A stretch of DNA of 64,000 bases from Ustilago trichophora (taxonomy: Eukaryota; Basidiomycota; Ustilaginomycetes; Ustilaginales; Ustilaginaceae): the NCBI GenBank assembly GCA_900323505.1, contig OOIN01000002.1, positions 1,116,001-1,180,000 on the forward strand, read 5' to 3'. The notes below the pieces were generated by a model. That model had not been told where the DNA came from. It worked only from the letters and a program-made list of their open reading frames with translations, and did not search any database. Positions 39,118 to 49,536 of this stretch are shown here, piece after piece; position 1 is the stretch's first letter, and every line of letters begins with the position of its first letter. The position numbers and the translations under genes were made by a program.

Positions 39118-39581
39118 ATGGAAAATCCTCATGTAAGTATAGCCAATCTGAGGTCTCCATGAAGTGTCAAAAACGGCCACTAATCTTTTTTCTCTCTACC
39201 TCATCGCACTGCTGCATCGGTCCCGACTTTCACTGGCTATCACAGGAGGAGAGGCAGTCGCTACTGCTCGAACGAATCACAAAGAGTGTCCACCGACTCA
39301 ATGAAGCTTTGCTGGAACTCGATCGATCCGTGGTCGAGATCAACAACCACAACCAGGCCATCACGATTGTTGCCGAGCTGTCGGAAGCTGTAGGTCTCGC
39401 TCCCCACTTGAACTGATCACGCTGCTTTTTGCGCTCTTCTCACTTGCTGACACTTTCTTTTTCGATGGTGGCTCGTATCGTTGTGCAACAATTCGATCAG
39501 TACCGACGAAACGCAGCCTTCAATCTGTCGAATATGGAGGCTGTCGACGAGGATGGTCTTAGCAAGGGCTCGATGGACTGA
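39118..39581 (+). CDS. DAD4: DASH complex subunit Dad4 (three exons)
   Basis: Exons 39118..39132, 39246..39389 and 39501..39581, all joined in phase 0, give 79 residues. Exon 1 codes only MENPH, the invariant Dad4 N-terminus. Exon 2 carries a heptad-like helix (LLLERITKSVHRLNEALLEL, then EINNHNQAI). Exon 3 gives YRRNAAFNLSNMEAV, which aligns with the YxxxxxFNLEAT end of yeast Dad4. Donors GTAAGT and GTAGGT, acceptors CACAG and GATCAG. Reading through the second donor would end at 39416 and lose the conserved C-terminus. Function in the family: part of the DASH/Dam1 ring coupling kinetochores to microtubule plus ends. Length is close to yeast Dad4 (72). Confidence 0.9.
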
Positions 39582-41020
39582 ACTGCTTTGCTCGTCTTTT
39601 CCCAGCTCGAATCTCGAGCATCTACTCCGCTATTCTGCTTCGCCCATCCAGCTTGCTCTTCTTTTTCTCTGTGGCAGGCCATGATCTCGTATGCATGCGT
39701 TGCGCAGTCAGCTACTGTATTTGTACCATCTCTACTACCATCTCATTCAGCATTGCTTCTTCTCACATTTGGGATGATGCAATGCCATATACCCTTCCTC
39801 TATGACACTCGGTATAACTCCAGCTTCATTGCTTCGCACCTGATGCTGTCGGTGATGCACGTTCAGCTTGACTGATTCCTAGGCTGATCGCCCTTGGCCG
39901 GTGCACTAGATCGGGAAGCGATATAAAAATAATTCTACATAAAGTGTTAGACTCTGTCTCGGTGTTGTGGGCCGCAGGAAAAGGCGGCTCGCCCGAATTG
40001 CCGCCCACGTTGAATTTTGATTGGCGCGCGCTGTCTGATTGTCACCAGCTTCGAGATAAGCGGGAGCATGATGGACGAACCGAAAGTTGGCCGGTGACAA
40101 ACTCGATGCCACAGTACAGACATCGCTCCAGACTTTTCTGCTTGCCAAGCTCAGGCAAAATACTGCTGAAAGACTGCGAGCGATACTGCATAAATTCCAA
40201 GCGTCTTGAGAGAGATAGCGCAGCATATTGGTCTTGAAACATATACTTGTCAGGTTCTGGAAGCATTGTGTGTCTGGAGTCCGCACGCTCTTGATGCGCA
40301 GAATGTGGTGGTGAACTGAGGGACATGTGACACATTGTTACCGATTCTCCGCCGAAACCCTGATCTACATCTCAGAAGCGAATCTTGATCGCAAGCAAGC
40401 CAATGAGAAGCCGCGATAACATGCTCTCCTCACGAGATATGTGATTGCACCGTTTCGCGAAACCAATTCTCTGCCTTGACTTCTTCTTCCTGTTCCGAAT
40501 TTTGGAGATATTCTAACTCCTATCCCGAGCAAAGTGCCTTGCCCTCCGCCTGGGGAGAGGCTGGTGGAAAGGTCCGCAAGCAATGGAAGGTGTCGTAAGC
40601 CCGAGATAGCCTACGGCCAATCTTCGCTGCCCCGAATTCACCGACATTCGAACTGTCTCCGCTTGGCCGTCAGGATAGATAAGACAATGCACGAAGAGCT
40701 TACGGCGTTGCCTTTGAACATTGTTCCGGCTGTCAAGGATGCAGATGGCCGCTCCTCAGCTGGACATGATTGGCTGCTACGCCGAAGTGGCTTCACCTCG
40801 TGGCTGTAGGGACTTGCGCCAATCTTTTGTCAATCGTGCCTCAAGCACAAACGCTCTATGCGATGTGATACTTGAACCAAGCCTGATAAGCGAGTTGAGA
40901 TCGATGTACTACTTAAGCCTTGACCTGTCGCGGCTACACCTTTGAGCAAACCTTGCCTCTCCACCACTCTTTCCGCTCAGCCTCACGGCTTGCACTTGTA
41001 CCACATCCCAGAATTCCACG
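39582..41020. other. Intergenic region upstream of the MFS gene
   Basis: About 1.4 kb, no gene supported. GATA-factor-type words are present: AGATAAG 40054-40060, CGATAA at 40414, AGATAA 40677-40682, TGATAAG 40884-40890. These could carry nitrogen regulation of the downstream permease. Short TACAGTA-like word near 40111. The start of this stretch is the 3' flank of DAD4. Confidence 0.5.
40677..40890 (+). promoter_or_regulatory. Candidate GATA-factor sites upstream of the Dal5-like permease
   Basis: Two HGATAR words (AGATAA at 40677, TGATAAG at 40884), 131-344 bp before the ATG. Fungal ureide and allantoate permeases are commonly under GATA-factor nitrogen control. HGATAR words are short and frequent, so this is only suggestive. 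Confidence 0.3.
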
Positions 41021-42586
41021 ATGGTCGCCACCACACCAACACCAGCACCAGAGCTGGCACCGGCAAAGTCTCCCTCCCTGAAAGACGCCGACGATTCCAA
41101 GCTCACTTCTTACGTCGGCGAAGTCACTTCAACCGTCTACAACGGCGAAAACGCAAAAGCGGCTGCCCTTGCTGCCTCTGCCTCTTCAGTAACTGCGGAA
41201 GAGCTCAAGCGCGTTCTCCGCAAGATCGACTATGTCCTGGTCCCTCTTATGTCCATCGCAGTTCTCATGCAATTCCTCGACAAGACCTCACTCAACTACG
41301 CCAACCTGCTCGGTCTGAGGAAGGACACCAATCTCAAGGGACAAGAGTATTCCTGGCTCGGATCGTTCTTCTACGTCGGCTATTTGGCCGCCACGCCCGT
41401 CCACGGCTTCTTCTTGCAAAAGGTTCGGCTCTCGAGATACGTTGCCGTGTGCATTCTCTTGTGGGCCGTGGCGCTGGGTGCACACGCAGCATGCAAGAAC
41501 TACGGACAGCTTGTCGTCGTTCGAATTTTACTCGGTTGGTTCGAGGCAGCGCTTACACCAGCCTTCATCCTTCTCACCGGAAGATTCTACACCAAGCAGG
41601 AGCAGGTGACCCGCACGTCGATCTGGTTCGCTAACAACGGATGGGCACAGATCCTTGGCGGTGGTATCTCGTATGCGTTGCAAGTGCAGAAGCCTTCGCA
41701 CATCAAAGTTTGGCAGCAGATGTACCTAATCCTCGGCGGCATTGCTTTGCTGTTCGGCATCGTAGTTCTCTTCTTCATGCCTGACTCGCCGGCCACCATT
41801 CGCTATCTCAACGAGCGAGAGCGTCAAGTTGCTGTCTACCGCATCAAGCAGAACAAGTCCGGCATTCACGATACAACGTGGAAGTGGGATCAGTTCTTCG
41901 AGGCAGTCCGCGATCCACGCCTCTATCTCTTCTTCCTCGGCGTCTTCACCGCAAATGTGGCAAACGGCGGAGTCTCAAACTTTGGATCCGAGATCATCAA
42001 GCAGTTTGGCTACACCACCAAGACAACTGCTCTCCTTGGCATGGCCCCGGGCGCATTGGAAGTAGTAGCCGTCTACTTTGGCGCCTGGCTTTCGTACAAG
42101 ACCAAAACGAGGGTGATCCCAGGGGTGCTGATGTACCTCATCGCTGTCGTTGGTGGTACTATGATGATCGCCATCCCTGCCAGCGCCAAAGCTGCCCGCT
42201 TTACCGGCTATGTGATCGTTTACACTTATCCAGTCGCATCTCCCTTCATGTACAGTTGGTTGTCTTCAAGTGTCTCGGGAACGAGCAAGAGGATTGTCTT
42301 CAACACCTTCCTCCAGATCGGATACTCGGTGGGAAACCTCATCGGTCCCCAAACATACAGGGCCAAAGATGCGCCAAACTATGTGCCCGCAAAGATCACA
42401 CTGATTGCCATGTTTGGCGCTGCAGCTGTATGCGTGACCGCGATCAGCGCCATCCACTACATGTGGAACAAGAAGAACGGTCAGTTGGCTGAAATCGACG
42501 AGGTTGAGGGCAGGAAGGAGGAAGACCACGAGGACCTGACTGATTTGACCGACAAGCAGCGTGCCAGCTTCAGATATCCTTACTAG
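41021..42586 (+). CDS. MFS transporter, anion:cation symporter (Dal5/allantoate permease) family
   Basis: A 521-residue major facilitator with about 12 hydrophobic segments. Helix 1 contains LVPLMSIAVLMQFLDKTSLNYANLLGL, the opening motif of the ACS/Dal5 family; YFxGYLAA-type helix 2 appears as FYVGYLAATPVHGFFLQKV; RILLGWFEAALTPAFILL is helix 4. The cytosolic central loop follows FFMPDSPATIRYL. Charged cytosolic N- and C-termini. Family substrates are carboxylates such as allantoate, nicotinate, pantothenate or other vitamins; the sequence does not specify which. Intron-free; ATG 41021 in context CACGATGG. Convergent with SKI2. Confidence 0.93.
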   Translation: MVATTPTPAPELAPAKSPSLKDADDSKLTSYVGEVTSTVYNGENAKAAALAASASSVTAEELKRVLRKIDYVLVPLMSIAVLMQFLDKTSLNYANLLGLRKDTNLKGQEYSWLGSFFYVGYLAATPVHGFFLQKVRLSRYVAVCILLWAVALGAHAACKNYGQLVVVRILLGWFEAALTPAFILLTGRFYTKQEQVTRTSIWFANNGWAQILGGGISYALQVQKPSHIKVWQQMYLILGGIALLFGIVVLFFMPDSPATIRYLNERERQVAVYRIKQNKSGIHDTTWKWDQFFEAVRDPRLYLFFLGVFTANVANGGVSNFGSEIIKQFGYTTKTTALLGMAPGALEVVAVYFGAWLSYKTKTRVIPGVLMYLIAVVGGTMMIAIPASAKAARFTGYVIVYTYPVASPFMYSWLSSSVSGTSKRIVFNTFLQIGYSVGNLIGPQTYRAKDAPNYVPAKITLIAMFGAAAVCVTAISAIHYMWNKKNGQLAEIDEVEGRKEEDHEDLTDLTDKQRASFRYPY

Positions 42587-42929
42587 AGAGGATACTAGAG
42601 AGGATCGGATATGGAAAGAAGATGGTGGTCGGGAAGGAAGCCTCGAAGCAGTAGCGCGAGGATCCTTCTCCAGATCTGTTTCCCACGCTTGTAAAATTAG
42701 TTTCAGACAATCTCAAACCGAGTTGCGCACATTCTCCTTCCAAAGCTTGAACAGCTGCTTCTGCAAGCTTTTGACTTCTCTCGAATGCCAAAGTATCGTC
42801 TGAGCAGCTCGGGACATGTTTGATCGTATCAAAACTTCAGAATGCGATCATAGCGAAAGGGGCGCGAAACGCGGGCGAGTACAAACTATTTATGAAACGC
42901 GGACCGCCGAATGTGACAGCTTTGCAATT
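42587..42929. other. Convergent spacer (MFS / SKI2)
   Basis: About 340 bp. GAGAGGAT(A/C) is directly repeated just after the MFS stop (42588-42608). Otherwise nothing seen. Confidence 0.5.
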
Positions 42930-45900
42930 TTAGAAGTATAAACTGGCAGCAAACACGATATCCCTGCGGATCAGCGTTTGACAAGTGACAATCTTCTCTC
43001 CCAAATCCCTATCACCAATCACTCTCGCAGCATCTCTGATCTCTCTGCACGTCTCATCGAGTCTCGTGATGACCCTAACAATCGAACCCTCCTGGATATC
43101 CGTCATGGCTGCGATCGTTGCGAAGTCTGTTCCTTTTGCCCACTCGTAAACGACCCCGACGAGCGCTGTTTTGTTCGGCGCTGTGAAATCTTCGCTCGCA
43201 AGGTGGTTGGAGAGCTGCACCGTCGAAACACGATCTGCAATCTCCACGATCTTTTCGTACCCTTGGAGCAGGCGACCTTCCAGCTGAGGGATGTCATCAG
43301 TCTTTTCTTGGGTGATGAAGATGGATAGCAGCGCGACGAGTTCCTCCGGCTCATAGTCCACGAGGACATTTTCCAAAATCAACTCGGTGAGGACTAGCTC
43401 GTTGGCAGAGTTGACCTCGCATGCAACCCGACCTTTGAGCAGAACAGACTCTGTGATAGGATCGACATAGCGTAGAGTTTTGAGAACTGACACTCGCTGT
43501 TCGTAGTCGGGGAGCAATTCGAGGTTTTCATCCGACTGCAAACGCAGTACCTTTTCCAACTCCAATGTGAGTGTCTTGTACCGCGCAACCATGGCGTAGT
43601 CGGATGAAAACTCGGGAGAAGTGAGCAGGGAGAGGTGTTGCAAGGTTTTCCGGGCGTAGGAGTCGCGTGCACGGAGGGCTTCCTGGAAATCGAGCCTGCG
43701 GAGCTTGCTCCATTCGGCCTCGCGGATGGCATCTTCGGAAGCAGAGGTGGAATACGTGGTGTGGAGGGGAACGAGCAGGTCAAGGGCTCGGTTCATCGCG
43801 CTAATGCGATGAGCCGTGATGAGAGGTACGTCCAGTTTGATACTCTGATCCGTGACGAGAGAGATGCTGCTCAAAGGGACCTCGCGCAGGTCGTACACCA
43901 ATTCTTTCTCCTCAACGGGGGTGATGCGCGGTGGCCACAGAGGAGGAGGGCCTCCATCCTCAGCTTTGCTGTCAAAACCTCCTTTCTTGCGCTCCGGTGT
44001 AACAGCAGCAAGCACCAGGAACTCTTTCGCCGACACCTGTCTGACGATTGCTGCAACGTCGAATTCGAAGTGTTCATCTCGAAGAATGACGACTCGGCCA
44101 GCACCAAAATTCTTGGCACCCTGCTGGTGGCCCAGCGCTAGCTCGAACAACGATTGGTTGCTCGCCACGACCGCAGCGCACAGATCGTAGTACGTAGCCA
44201 GCTGATTGTCCAATTCTTGCGGTTGCGGGTGAGGTGCCCTTGCAAGCTTCTTCTCCAACTCCTGCGCCTTGCGCTGTTGGTCGGGCAGCATCTTTTGCGC
44301 GGCATTTTCGGAAAAGGAGCGCTTGATCATCTCCTCCACCTTCAAGGCCTCTACCCTCAGCAGGTTAAGAATCATGTTGTATGTCAGCCGGAACTGAGAC
44401 TGGAGCTTGGTCGGTTGACCCAGAAGCATTTTGTGCAGCACGGCGGTTTCGGGCAGCTGGTCGGCAGCATTGATGATGACGACTCCCGTAGCATCCAATC
44501 CACGACGGCCGGCACGGCCGGACATCTGGGTATACTCGCCTGGGAGCAGCTCGCGAAACCCATGGCCATCATGTTTGCGGATCGAGGAGAAGACTACAGA
44601 TCGAGCGGGCATGTTCACGCCCATGGCAAAGGTTTCCGTAGCAAACAGGACTTTGACAAGACCGCGTTGAAAGAGCAGTTCGACAATCTCCTTGACGATG
44701 GGGAGCAGACCACCGTGATGAACGCCGATACCGCGACTGAGCAAGTCGCGCATGCGCTTGATCTGGGGCAGCTCCTTGTCGCTGCCTTTGAGACGGGTGA
44801 GGGATTTTTCGATGACGATGTGGACCTCGGATTTGTCTTTTGCTGTATTGAGATCGGTATTCGGCATACTGGTCGCATATTCCTCGCAGCGCTTCTTGGA
44901 GAAGACAAAAACAACGCAGGGGAGCAGGTCTTTCTTTTTCAGGTTGCCAACAAGATGGATCCACAGATTCTTGTCGAGTCCAGTGCGGACGGTGGTGGTA
45001 CCAGTGAAACCGCCCCGACCACCTGCACCCGCGCCACCTCGGCCTCGAGGTGCAGCACCTCGCGCTGGAGTCATACCCCCACGACCTCGAGAGTTGGAGC
45101 CAGCAGCACCACCACCACGTCCGCCTCGTGCAGCACCGCCGGTAGCGGCAGCATTCGCCTCTCTCTCCTTCTCCTGCTTTCTCTTGAGCGCTTCGCCAGC
45201 TTCCTTGATCCCGGAGCCGAGGAATTGCGCACGCGCGTCGACGATCTTGAACATCTCCTTGCCTGCGTAGAGAAAATGCTCGAGCGGAACGGGACGCTTT
45301 GGCGTGCTGATGACGTAAATGTCCTTTTTCTTCGTGCGGCCAACCCAATCGGCGAATTCTTTCGTGTTGGGTACGGTGGCCGACAGAAGGATGAGGTTGA
45401 TGTGCTGCGGGCAGAGAATGATGACTTCCTCCCAGACCACACCTCTTTCTTGGTCGTTGACATAGTGCACTTCGTCAAAGATGACAAACTCGACGTCACG
45501 AATGAGATCCGCACCTCGGTAGAGCATGCTCCGGAGAATCTCGGTGGTCATGATGAGACACGGCGCTTCGGGGTTGATCTGCACATCACCGGTTAAAATA
45601 CCGACATTCGCAGCGCCGAACGTCTGCTTGAAATCACGATACTTCTGATTGGAGAGCGCCTTGATGGGTGAGGTGTAGATGCAGCGAGTCATATGCTTTT
45701 GTGCGAGGGCGATGGCGTACTCGGCGACGACAGTTTTACCGGCACTGGTGTGAGCAGCGACAAAGACGGAGTCGCCCTGCTCGAGGTGGTAGACGGCCTC
45801 CTTTTGGAACGTGTCGAGCTCGAATGGGAATGCGTGTGCCATTTGCGGGACGAGCTCGTGGAAGTTTGTGAGTTTCTGGTTGACGTCGACGACGTGAGCC

Positions 45901-46796
45901 CAGTCGCGCTTGGCTTCGATTTTGGCCGCTCGTCTGGCATGTGCAAGTGGTTGAGGTCGCTCTACAGGCAGCAGCTCGTCGAGCTCTGCATCTTGTGCGC
46001 TGATCGACGCTTCAGCACCGTTGGCTTGGGAATGAGAGCTATGAGAAGTGGAAGGACCGACTCGATCCTGCTCGATGGGACGGTAGACAGGAATGGGCGA
46101 CATCCCGAGTCCAACGTCGATTGTCTGTGATGCGTCCCCGACCTTTGCAAGTGCGATGCCGTCCGCATCTTCTTCATCCTCCGAGTTCTCTGCATTGGGA
46201 TCGATGAATGCACGACTGAGACCAGGCGCCTTGGACCGCAGGCCTCTTCCCGAGCTCAGGGATTCCTCCATATCGGCCACCTGCGATCGAAGAGTATCCG
46301 ACAAGTCCTCCGCGACCTGCGCTTCGCCATCTGTATCCTTCATCACCTCGTTCTCCAATCCGCCCGGTGCAAAGGGCACATATGCAGACTTGCCTCGGAC
46401 AAAATTACTCGACGTAGCAGGCTTCCTCGCCATAGACGCCGATGACTTTGAATCGAGTAGCGGGGTAGAAGTGTGCGAGACTTCCCTATACGAGACGATG
46501 CGACCTTCCAAGCCCGCACGGACAAATTCGAGCGAATGTAGTGAGGTGCTGGGTTCGGCCCAGAGCATGTGTTCGAGCTTAGGTTTGCGCTGCCAGTGGA
46601 CTTGGGAGCGTGCCAGCTCCGGGGTTGAAAGCTTGAGCGAGGGAGTGAGAAAGTCATCGATGAGCGTTTCAGCTGTGTCGTGCTTGTTAGAGAGGGCAGG
46701 GAGATCTGCAAAGTGGTCAGAGTTGTTGCGCAGCGCTGCGATGGCTTCGTTGTAGGCTTGGACGGTGTCAGCTGCGCCGTCTGGTGAAGCTGCCAT
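42930..46796 (-). CDS. SKI2: Ski2-type RNA helicase of the Ski complex
   Basis: A 1288-residue DExH helicase that threads RNA into the cytoplasmic exosome for 3'-5' decay. The N-terminal Ski2-specific region (VHWQRKPKLEHMLWAEPSTSL) binds partners. The RecA1 domain has Walker A AHTSAGKTVVAEYA at ~345-358 and DEVH at ~437-440. RecA2 ends in QMSGRAGRRG. The arch/insertion and DSHCT C-terminal domain follow, ending with a DLGEKI segment. Length is the same as yeast Ski2 (1287). A Gly/Arg-rich RGG insert lies at ~residues 545-600 between the RecA domains. VFVFSKKRCEEYA is present. Distinguished from Mtr4 by the N-terminal motif. ATG 46796 is the only plausible start; divergent from the DUF952 gene. 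Confidence 0.95.
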   Translation of the reverse strand: MAASPDGAADTVQAYNEAIAALRNNSDHFADLPALSNKHDTAETLIDDFLTPSLKLSTPELARSQVHWQRKPKLEHMLWAEPSTSLHSLEFVRAGLEGRIVSYREVSHTSTPLLDSKSSASMARKPATSSNFVRGKSAYVPFAPGGLENEVMKDTDGEAQVAEDLSDTLRSQVADMEESLSSGRGLRSKAPGLSRAFIDPNAENSEDEEDADGIALAKVGDASQTIDVGLGMSPIPVYRPIEQDRVGPSTSHSSHSQANGAEASISAQDAELDELLPVERPQPLAHARRAAKIEAKRDWAHVVDVNQKLTNFHELVPQMAHAFPFELDTFQKEAVYHLEQGDSVFVAAHTSAGKTVVAEYAIALAQKHMTRCIYTSPIKALSNQKYRDFKQTFGAANVGILTGDVQINPEAPCLIMTTEILRSMLYRGADLIRDVEFVIFDEVHYVNDQERGVVWEEVIILCPQHINLILLSATVPNTKEFADWVGRTKKKDIYVISTPKRPVPLEHFLYAGKEMFKIVDARAQFLGSGIKEAGEALKRKQEKEREANAAATGGAARGGRGGGAAGSNSRGRGGMTPARGAAPRGRGGAGAGGRGGFTGTTTVRTGLDKNLWIHLVGNLKKKDLLPCVVFVFSKKRCEEYATSMPNTDLNTAKDKSEVHIVIEKSLTRLKGSDKELPQIKRMRDLLSRGIGVHHGGLLPIVKEIVELLFQRGLVKVLFATETFAMGVNMPARSVVFSSIRKHDGHGFRELLPGEYTQMSGRAGRRGLDATGVVIINAADQLPETAVLHKMLLGQPTKLQSQFRLTYNMILNLLRVEALKVEEMIKRSFSENAAQKMLPDQQRKAQELEKKLARAPHPQPQELDNQLATYYDLCAAVVASNQSLFELALGHQQGAKNFGAGRVVILRDEHFEFDVAAIVRQVSAKEFLVLAAVTPERKKGGFDSKAEDGGPPPLWPPRITPVEEKELVYDLREVPLSSISLVTDQSIKLDVPLITAHRISAMNRALDLLVPLHTTYSTSASEDAIREAEWSKLRRLDFQEALRARDSYARKTLQHLSLLTSPEFSSDYAMVARYKTLTLELEKVLRLQSDENLELLPDYEQRVSVLKTLRYVDPITESVLLKGRVACEVNSANELVLTELILENVLVDYEPEELVALLSIFITQEKTDDIPQLEGRLLQGYEKIVEIADRVSTVQLSNHLASEDFTAPNKTALVGVVYEWAKGTDFATIAAMTDIQEGSIVRVITRLDETCREIRDAARVIGDRDLGEKIVTCQTLIRRDIVFAASLYF

Positions 46797-47233
46797 GATT
46801 GCGGAAAAAGTCTGACGCTGTGCGTTCTGGTGCAGTCCAAACCAGGGAGCAAGGCTTCCGTATCGTAGTAACTAGGCTTCTATCAACCGAGAAGCAGATT
46901 CTCTAGGTGAAGTGGTAGATGGTGGGGTTGTTCAGCTCGTGATTTGGCAGCTGTGCGCAGTCAGGAAGATGTCCTCTGAATTTGGCGCAGGCTTGTGTCA
47001 CAGCTCAACAGCGGCAGAGAGTGGAGGAAAATGCCACCTTGACAAATTCGGAACACGGAGCCAAGCCAAGGTTAGAAGAAAGCTTTTGTGGAGAAGAGCA
47101 AACGGCCACTTGTTCGGTGTCTGGTGCAATTTCGGAGACTCAGCTGCAGAAGCAAACAACAAGCCACAAACAGCTGGCAACTTTCATCATCATCTCGAAA
47201 CCTCAACAGAATTACCATTGTTCAACGGCAATC
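46797..47233. other. Divergent promoter region (SKI2 / DUF952)
   Basis: About 440 bp, no feature beyond the expected leaders. Confidence 0.5.
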
Positions 47234-47813
47234 ATGAGAGACCCTACGACCAGTACCGTGCTCTACAAGATCCTCACTCCGAAGGAGAAGGCTGATATGC
47301 CTGCCACCCAATGGGCTGGAACCGCACTTGATGTAAGTAGCTAGGTCTTCATAGCTATCTCCTAGTTACTGATTGGCGCTGAACTCTTGTAAATGAACTC
47401 CTTTTTGCGCTTTGCGTGCCCGCCGTGCAGCTCAAGGACGGCTTCATCCACCTTTCGTCCGCCGACCAGCTTCCAGGCACCCTCGAGCGATTCTTCAGCT
47501 CCGCCAGCGGCTGCGGTGATACCCTCTACATCTACACCTTCAAACGATCCAGTGTAGACAGACAGCGCAACACACCCATCAAGCTTCAGTTTGACCCCGC
47601 TGCAGGCACCCTGTTCGGTCACATTTACGGCGTAGGTACCATCCCCAGTATGATTTCGAGGTTTCGACTGTTGCAGGCCGTACCTGACCATTTCTCCATT
47701 CGTGCTTGTGTGACCCGCAGAACATCGACCCCGAGGTGGACTTCTCTGGCCCGATCGAGGTCAAGCGTTCGAGCTCTAGTGGCACTTTTGAATTGCCGCC
47801 TCTCGAGCACTGA
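47234..47813 (+). CDS. DUF952-family protein (three exons)
   Basis: Exons 47234..47332, 47431..47631 and 47721..47813, all phase 0, give 130 residues. Donors GTAAGT and GTAGGT, acceptors GTGCAG and CCGCAG. The joined protein reads VLYKILTPKEKAD, LKDGFIHLSSADQLPGTL, LYIYTF, LKLQFD-like and GHIYG segments, matching the small beta-rich DUF952 domain (bacterial and fungal, 110-130 residues). Biochemical role unknown; a related fold to ADP-ribosyl-type domains has been suggested for some families, which I cannot confirm here. Neither intron can be read through without losing the domain. Confidence 0.85.
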
Positions 47814-48010
47814 GGCGTCATCTGCTTGCTATGCTGCAACTCGCGTGGGAAGGCAAAGCTGTTCAATGGTATCGGTGTTGGGCTATTGACACTCTGTGTT
47901 TGTTTCACATACGATTCAACAAGACGGTCTGAATAGAGATGTGTGAGATTCCGATGCCACAATTATCAGAAGTCTAAAGGCCAAAGAGACTCTGGAGCAG
48001 AGGGCCAGTT
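47814..48010. other. Convergent spacer
   Basis: Short 3' spacer; nothing recognised. Confidence 0.4.
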
Positions 48011-49172
48011 TTACTTTTTGTTCTCCGGGTGTACGTTGTCAGCACTGCTCTCAAGCTCGTCCAGCTTATTCTCAGCGATGCTATTCACCACCTGCAGCCG
48101 CGCGCGACGCAGATCGGCCTTGACCCATTCTGGGAACTCCATCTTGTCCATCAACATCGGAATGTGGTGCTGTAACAAGAGCATGCGCTCGTCCTCGGCT
48201 GGCGCAGGCTCTGCCGCCTTCTCTCCCAATGCTTGTGGTACTGTCGAGTCCGCAGGTGGCGATTTTTGAGCAAAGATGGCGTCAAGCTCCTTGCTCTCGG
48301 TGGGGTGAACGCGGTCTTGGCCTATCAATGTCGAGAGGTACTGTGAAGATTTGTATGCTGTACAAAGAAGCAGGCGATAGCGTGTTCAGGGCTTGGATGT
48401 CAGTTTGGCCCACCTACGAGAAATTGAGGACACAATTTGCGAGACTTACCTTTCCAGTGACTCCATGCTCGGTAGACAAGGTAGAAGAATGGCAGATTTG
48501 GAACGACGGCTGCAAGGATGAAAGGCGATAAAACAGCAGTGTCAGCTCAGTCTCGGACCGACACAAATGCACGAGAGACAGAGGGGTCTCGTGTCCAATT
48601 TGACCGCTGATGTGATACTTACGAACTAGCGCAAAGGGAATGGTGATGGGCATGCCGACCACGCAGTACCAAAAGCGTCGGTAGTGGTGTGGAGTGCGGT
48701 GATCCGTCAAGTTCTTGAGGCTCTTGAGCAATCGTTCTGGCTGAAGCAGTGAAGGGGGGTACAGAAGCGGAATATGATCGAGCTTGGGAATACCGCTATC
48801 GGATGATTCTGCGACCGCGTCCTTTGATCGTCCACTCATCAAGTGCGGACCCATGGCGGGATCGATACCCTTGAGCGCCCATTCCTGATACTCGATGCGG
48901 TCCATTAATCGCTCACCAAGCACATATGTCCTACGCTTCCAGTCGAAGGTGCTCTTCTGATCTGTGCGCCCCAAGTCGATCCAGAAGGCGGATGCCTTAT
49001 TCAACATGCGTGTAGTGAAAGGCAGCTTTGATTGGTTGGATCCATCCTTCTGCTTCGCTGCTGCGTCGGCTGCCGCTTTCTCCGCTGCTCTTGACGCTGT
49101 TTGGGCAACAAAGGTAGAGATCGGGTGCGAGGCAGGTCTCGCCCGAGCGAGAGGTACTGCTATGAGCCTCAT
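48011..49172 (-). CDS. Mitochondrial K+/H+ exchange-related protein (KHE1 family, three exons)
   Basis: Exons complement(48623..49172), complement(48450..48509) and complement(48011..48357) give 318 residues. The 60-bp middle exon supplies VVPNLPFFYLVYRAWSHWK, the hydrophobic hallmark of the Mit_KHE1 family (yeast YDL027C type). The third exon continues AYKSSQYLSTLIGQD only if the acceptor TACAG at 48358 is used rather than the nearer CACAG, which breaks the frame. Donors GTAAGT. The N-terminus (MRLIAVPLARARPASHPIS) looks like a mitochondrial targeting sequence. Two hydrophobic stretches flank the exon 1/2 join (FWYCVVGMPITIPFALV and the above). The family was linked to mitochondrial cation homeostasis; direct transport activity is uncertain. 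Confidence 0.85.
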
Positions 49173-49439
49173 GCTTGCTTGATATGAGGGTTGGCTGAGT
49201 CCGAGCCTTGATGATGAAATAGTGACCGAGTCGAGGATGTAGATGGAGATGAGCCTGATTGTATAGAGCTGCAGGTAATCGTCGACTCAGAATCTCGGTC
49301 GTATTAGCGAAATCCCTTGGAGATGGATAACGTCAGGTGAGAGAGGACAAGGAAGGAGGGTATTTGAAAGTTGAGAAAGTTGGAAGGTTGGACGAGGACC
49401 GGAGGATCAAGGATTGAATTATGCACGTGCGACAGAACG

Positions 49440-49457
49440 TACAGTACAGTACAGTAG
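49440..49457. repeat. TACAG array
   Basis: Three in-register TACAG units then TAG; same word as at 22582 and 29550. Confidence 0.8.
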
Positions 49458-49510
49458 CGTCATTCTACCACGGCATTTGGCACTCTGACACTCGATTCCA
49501 TTTTGTTATT

Positions 49511-49536
49511 GTTTTTTTTTTTTTTTTTTTTTTTTT
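49511..49536. repeat. Poly(T) homopolymer run
   Basis: About 25 uninterrupted T, directly followed by GTACAGTATT. Simple slippage repeat, or the reverse of an A-tail; no element body seen. Confidence 0.88.

Noticed and set aside
39006..39416. 136-codon continuous frame reading through the first DAD4 intron
   Set aside because: The part before 39246 has no Dad4 similarity and GTAAGT/CACAG signals define an intron; the spliced model gives the conserved N- and C-termini.
44154..45596. 480-codon + strand frame across SKI2
   Set aside because: Antisense shadow of conserved helicase motifs.
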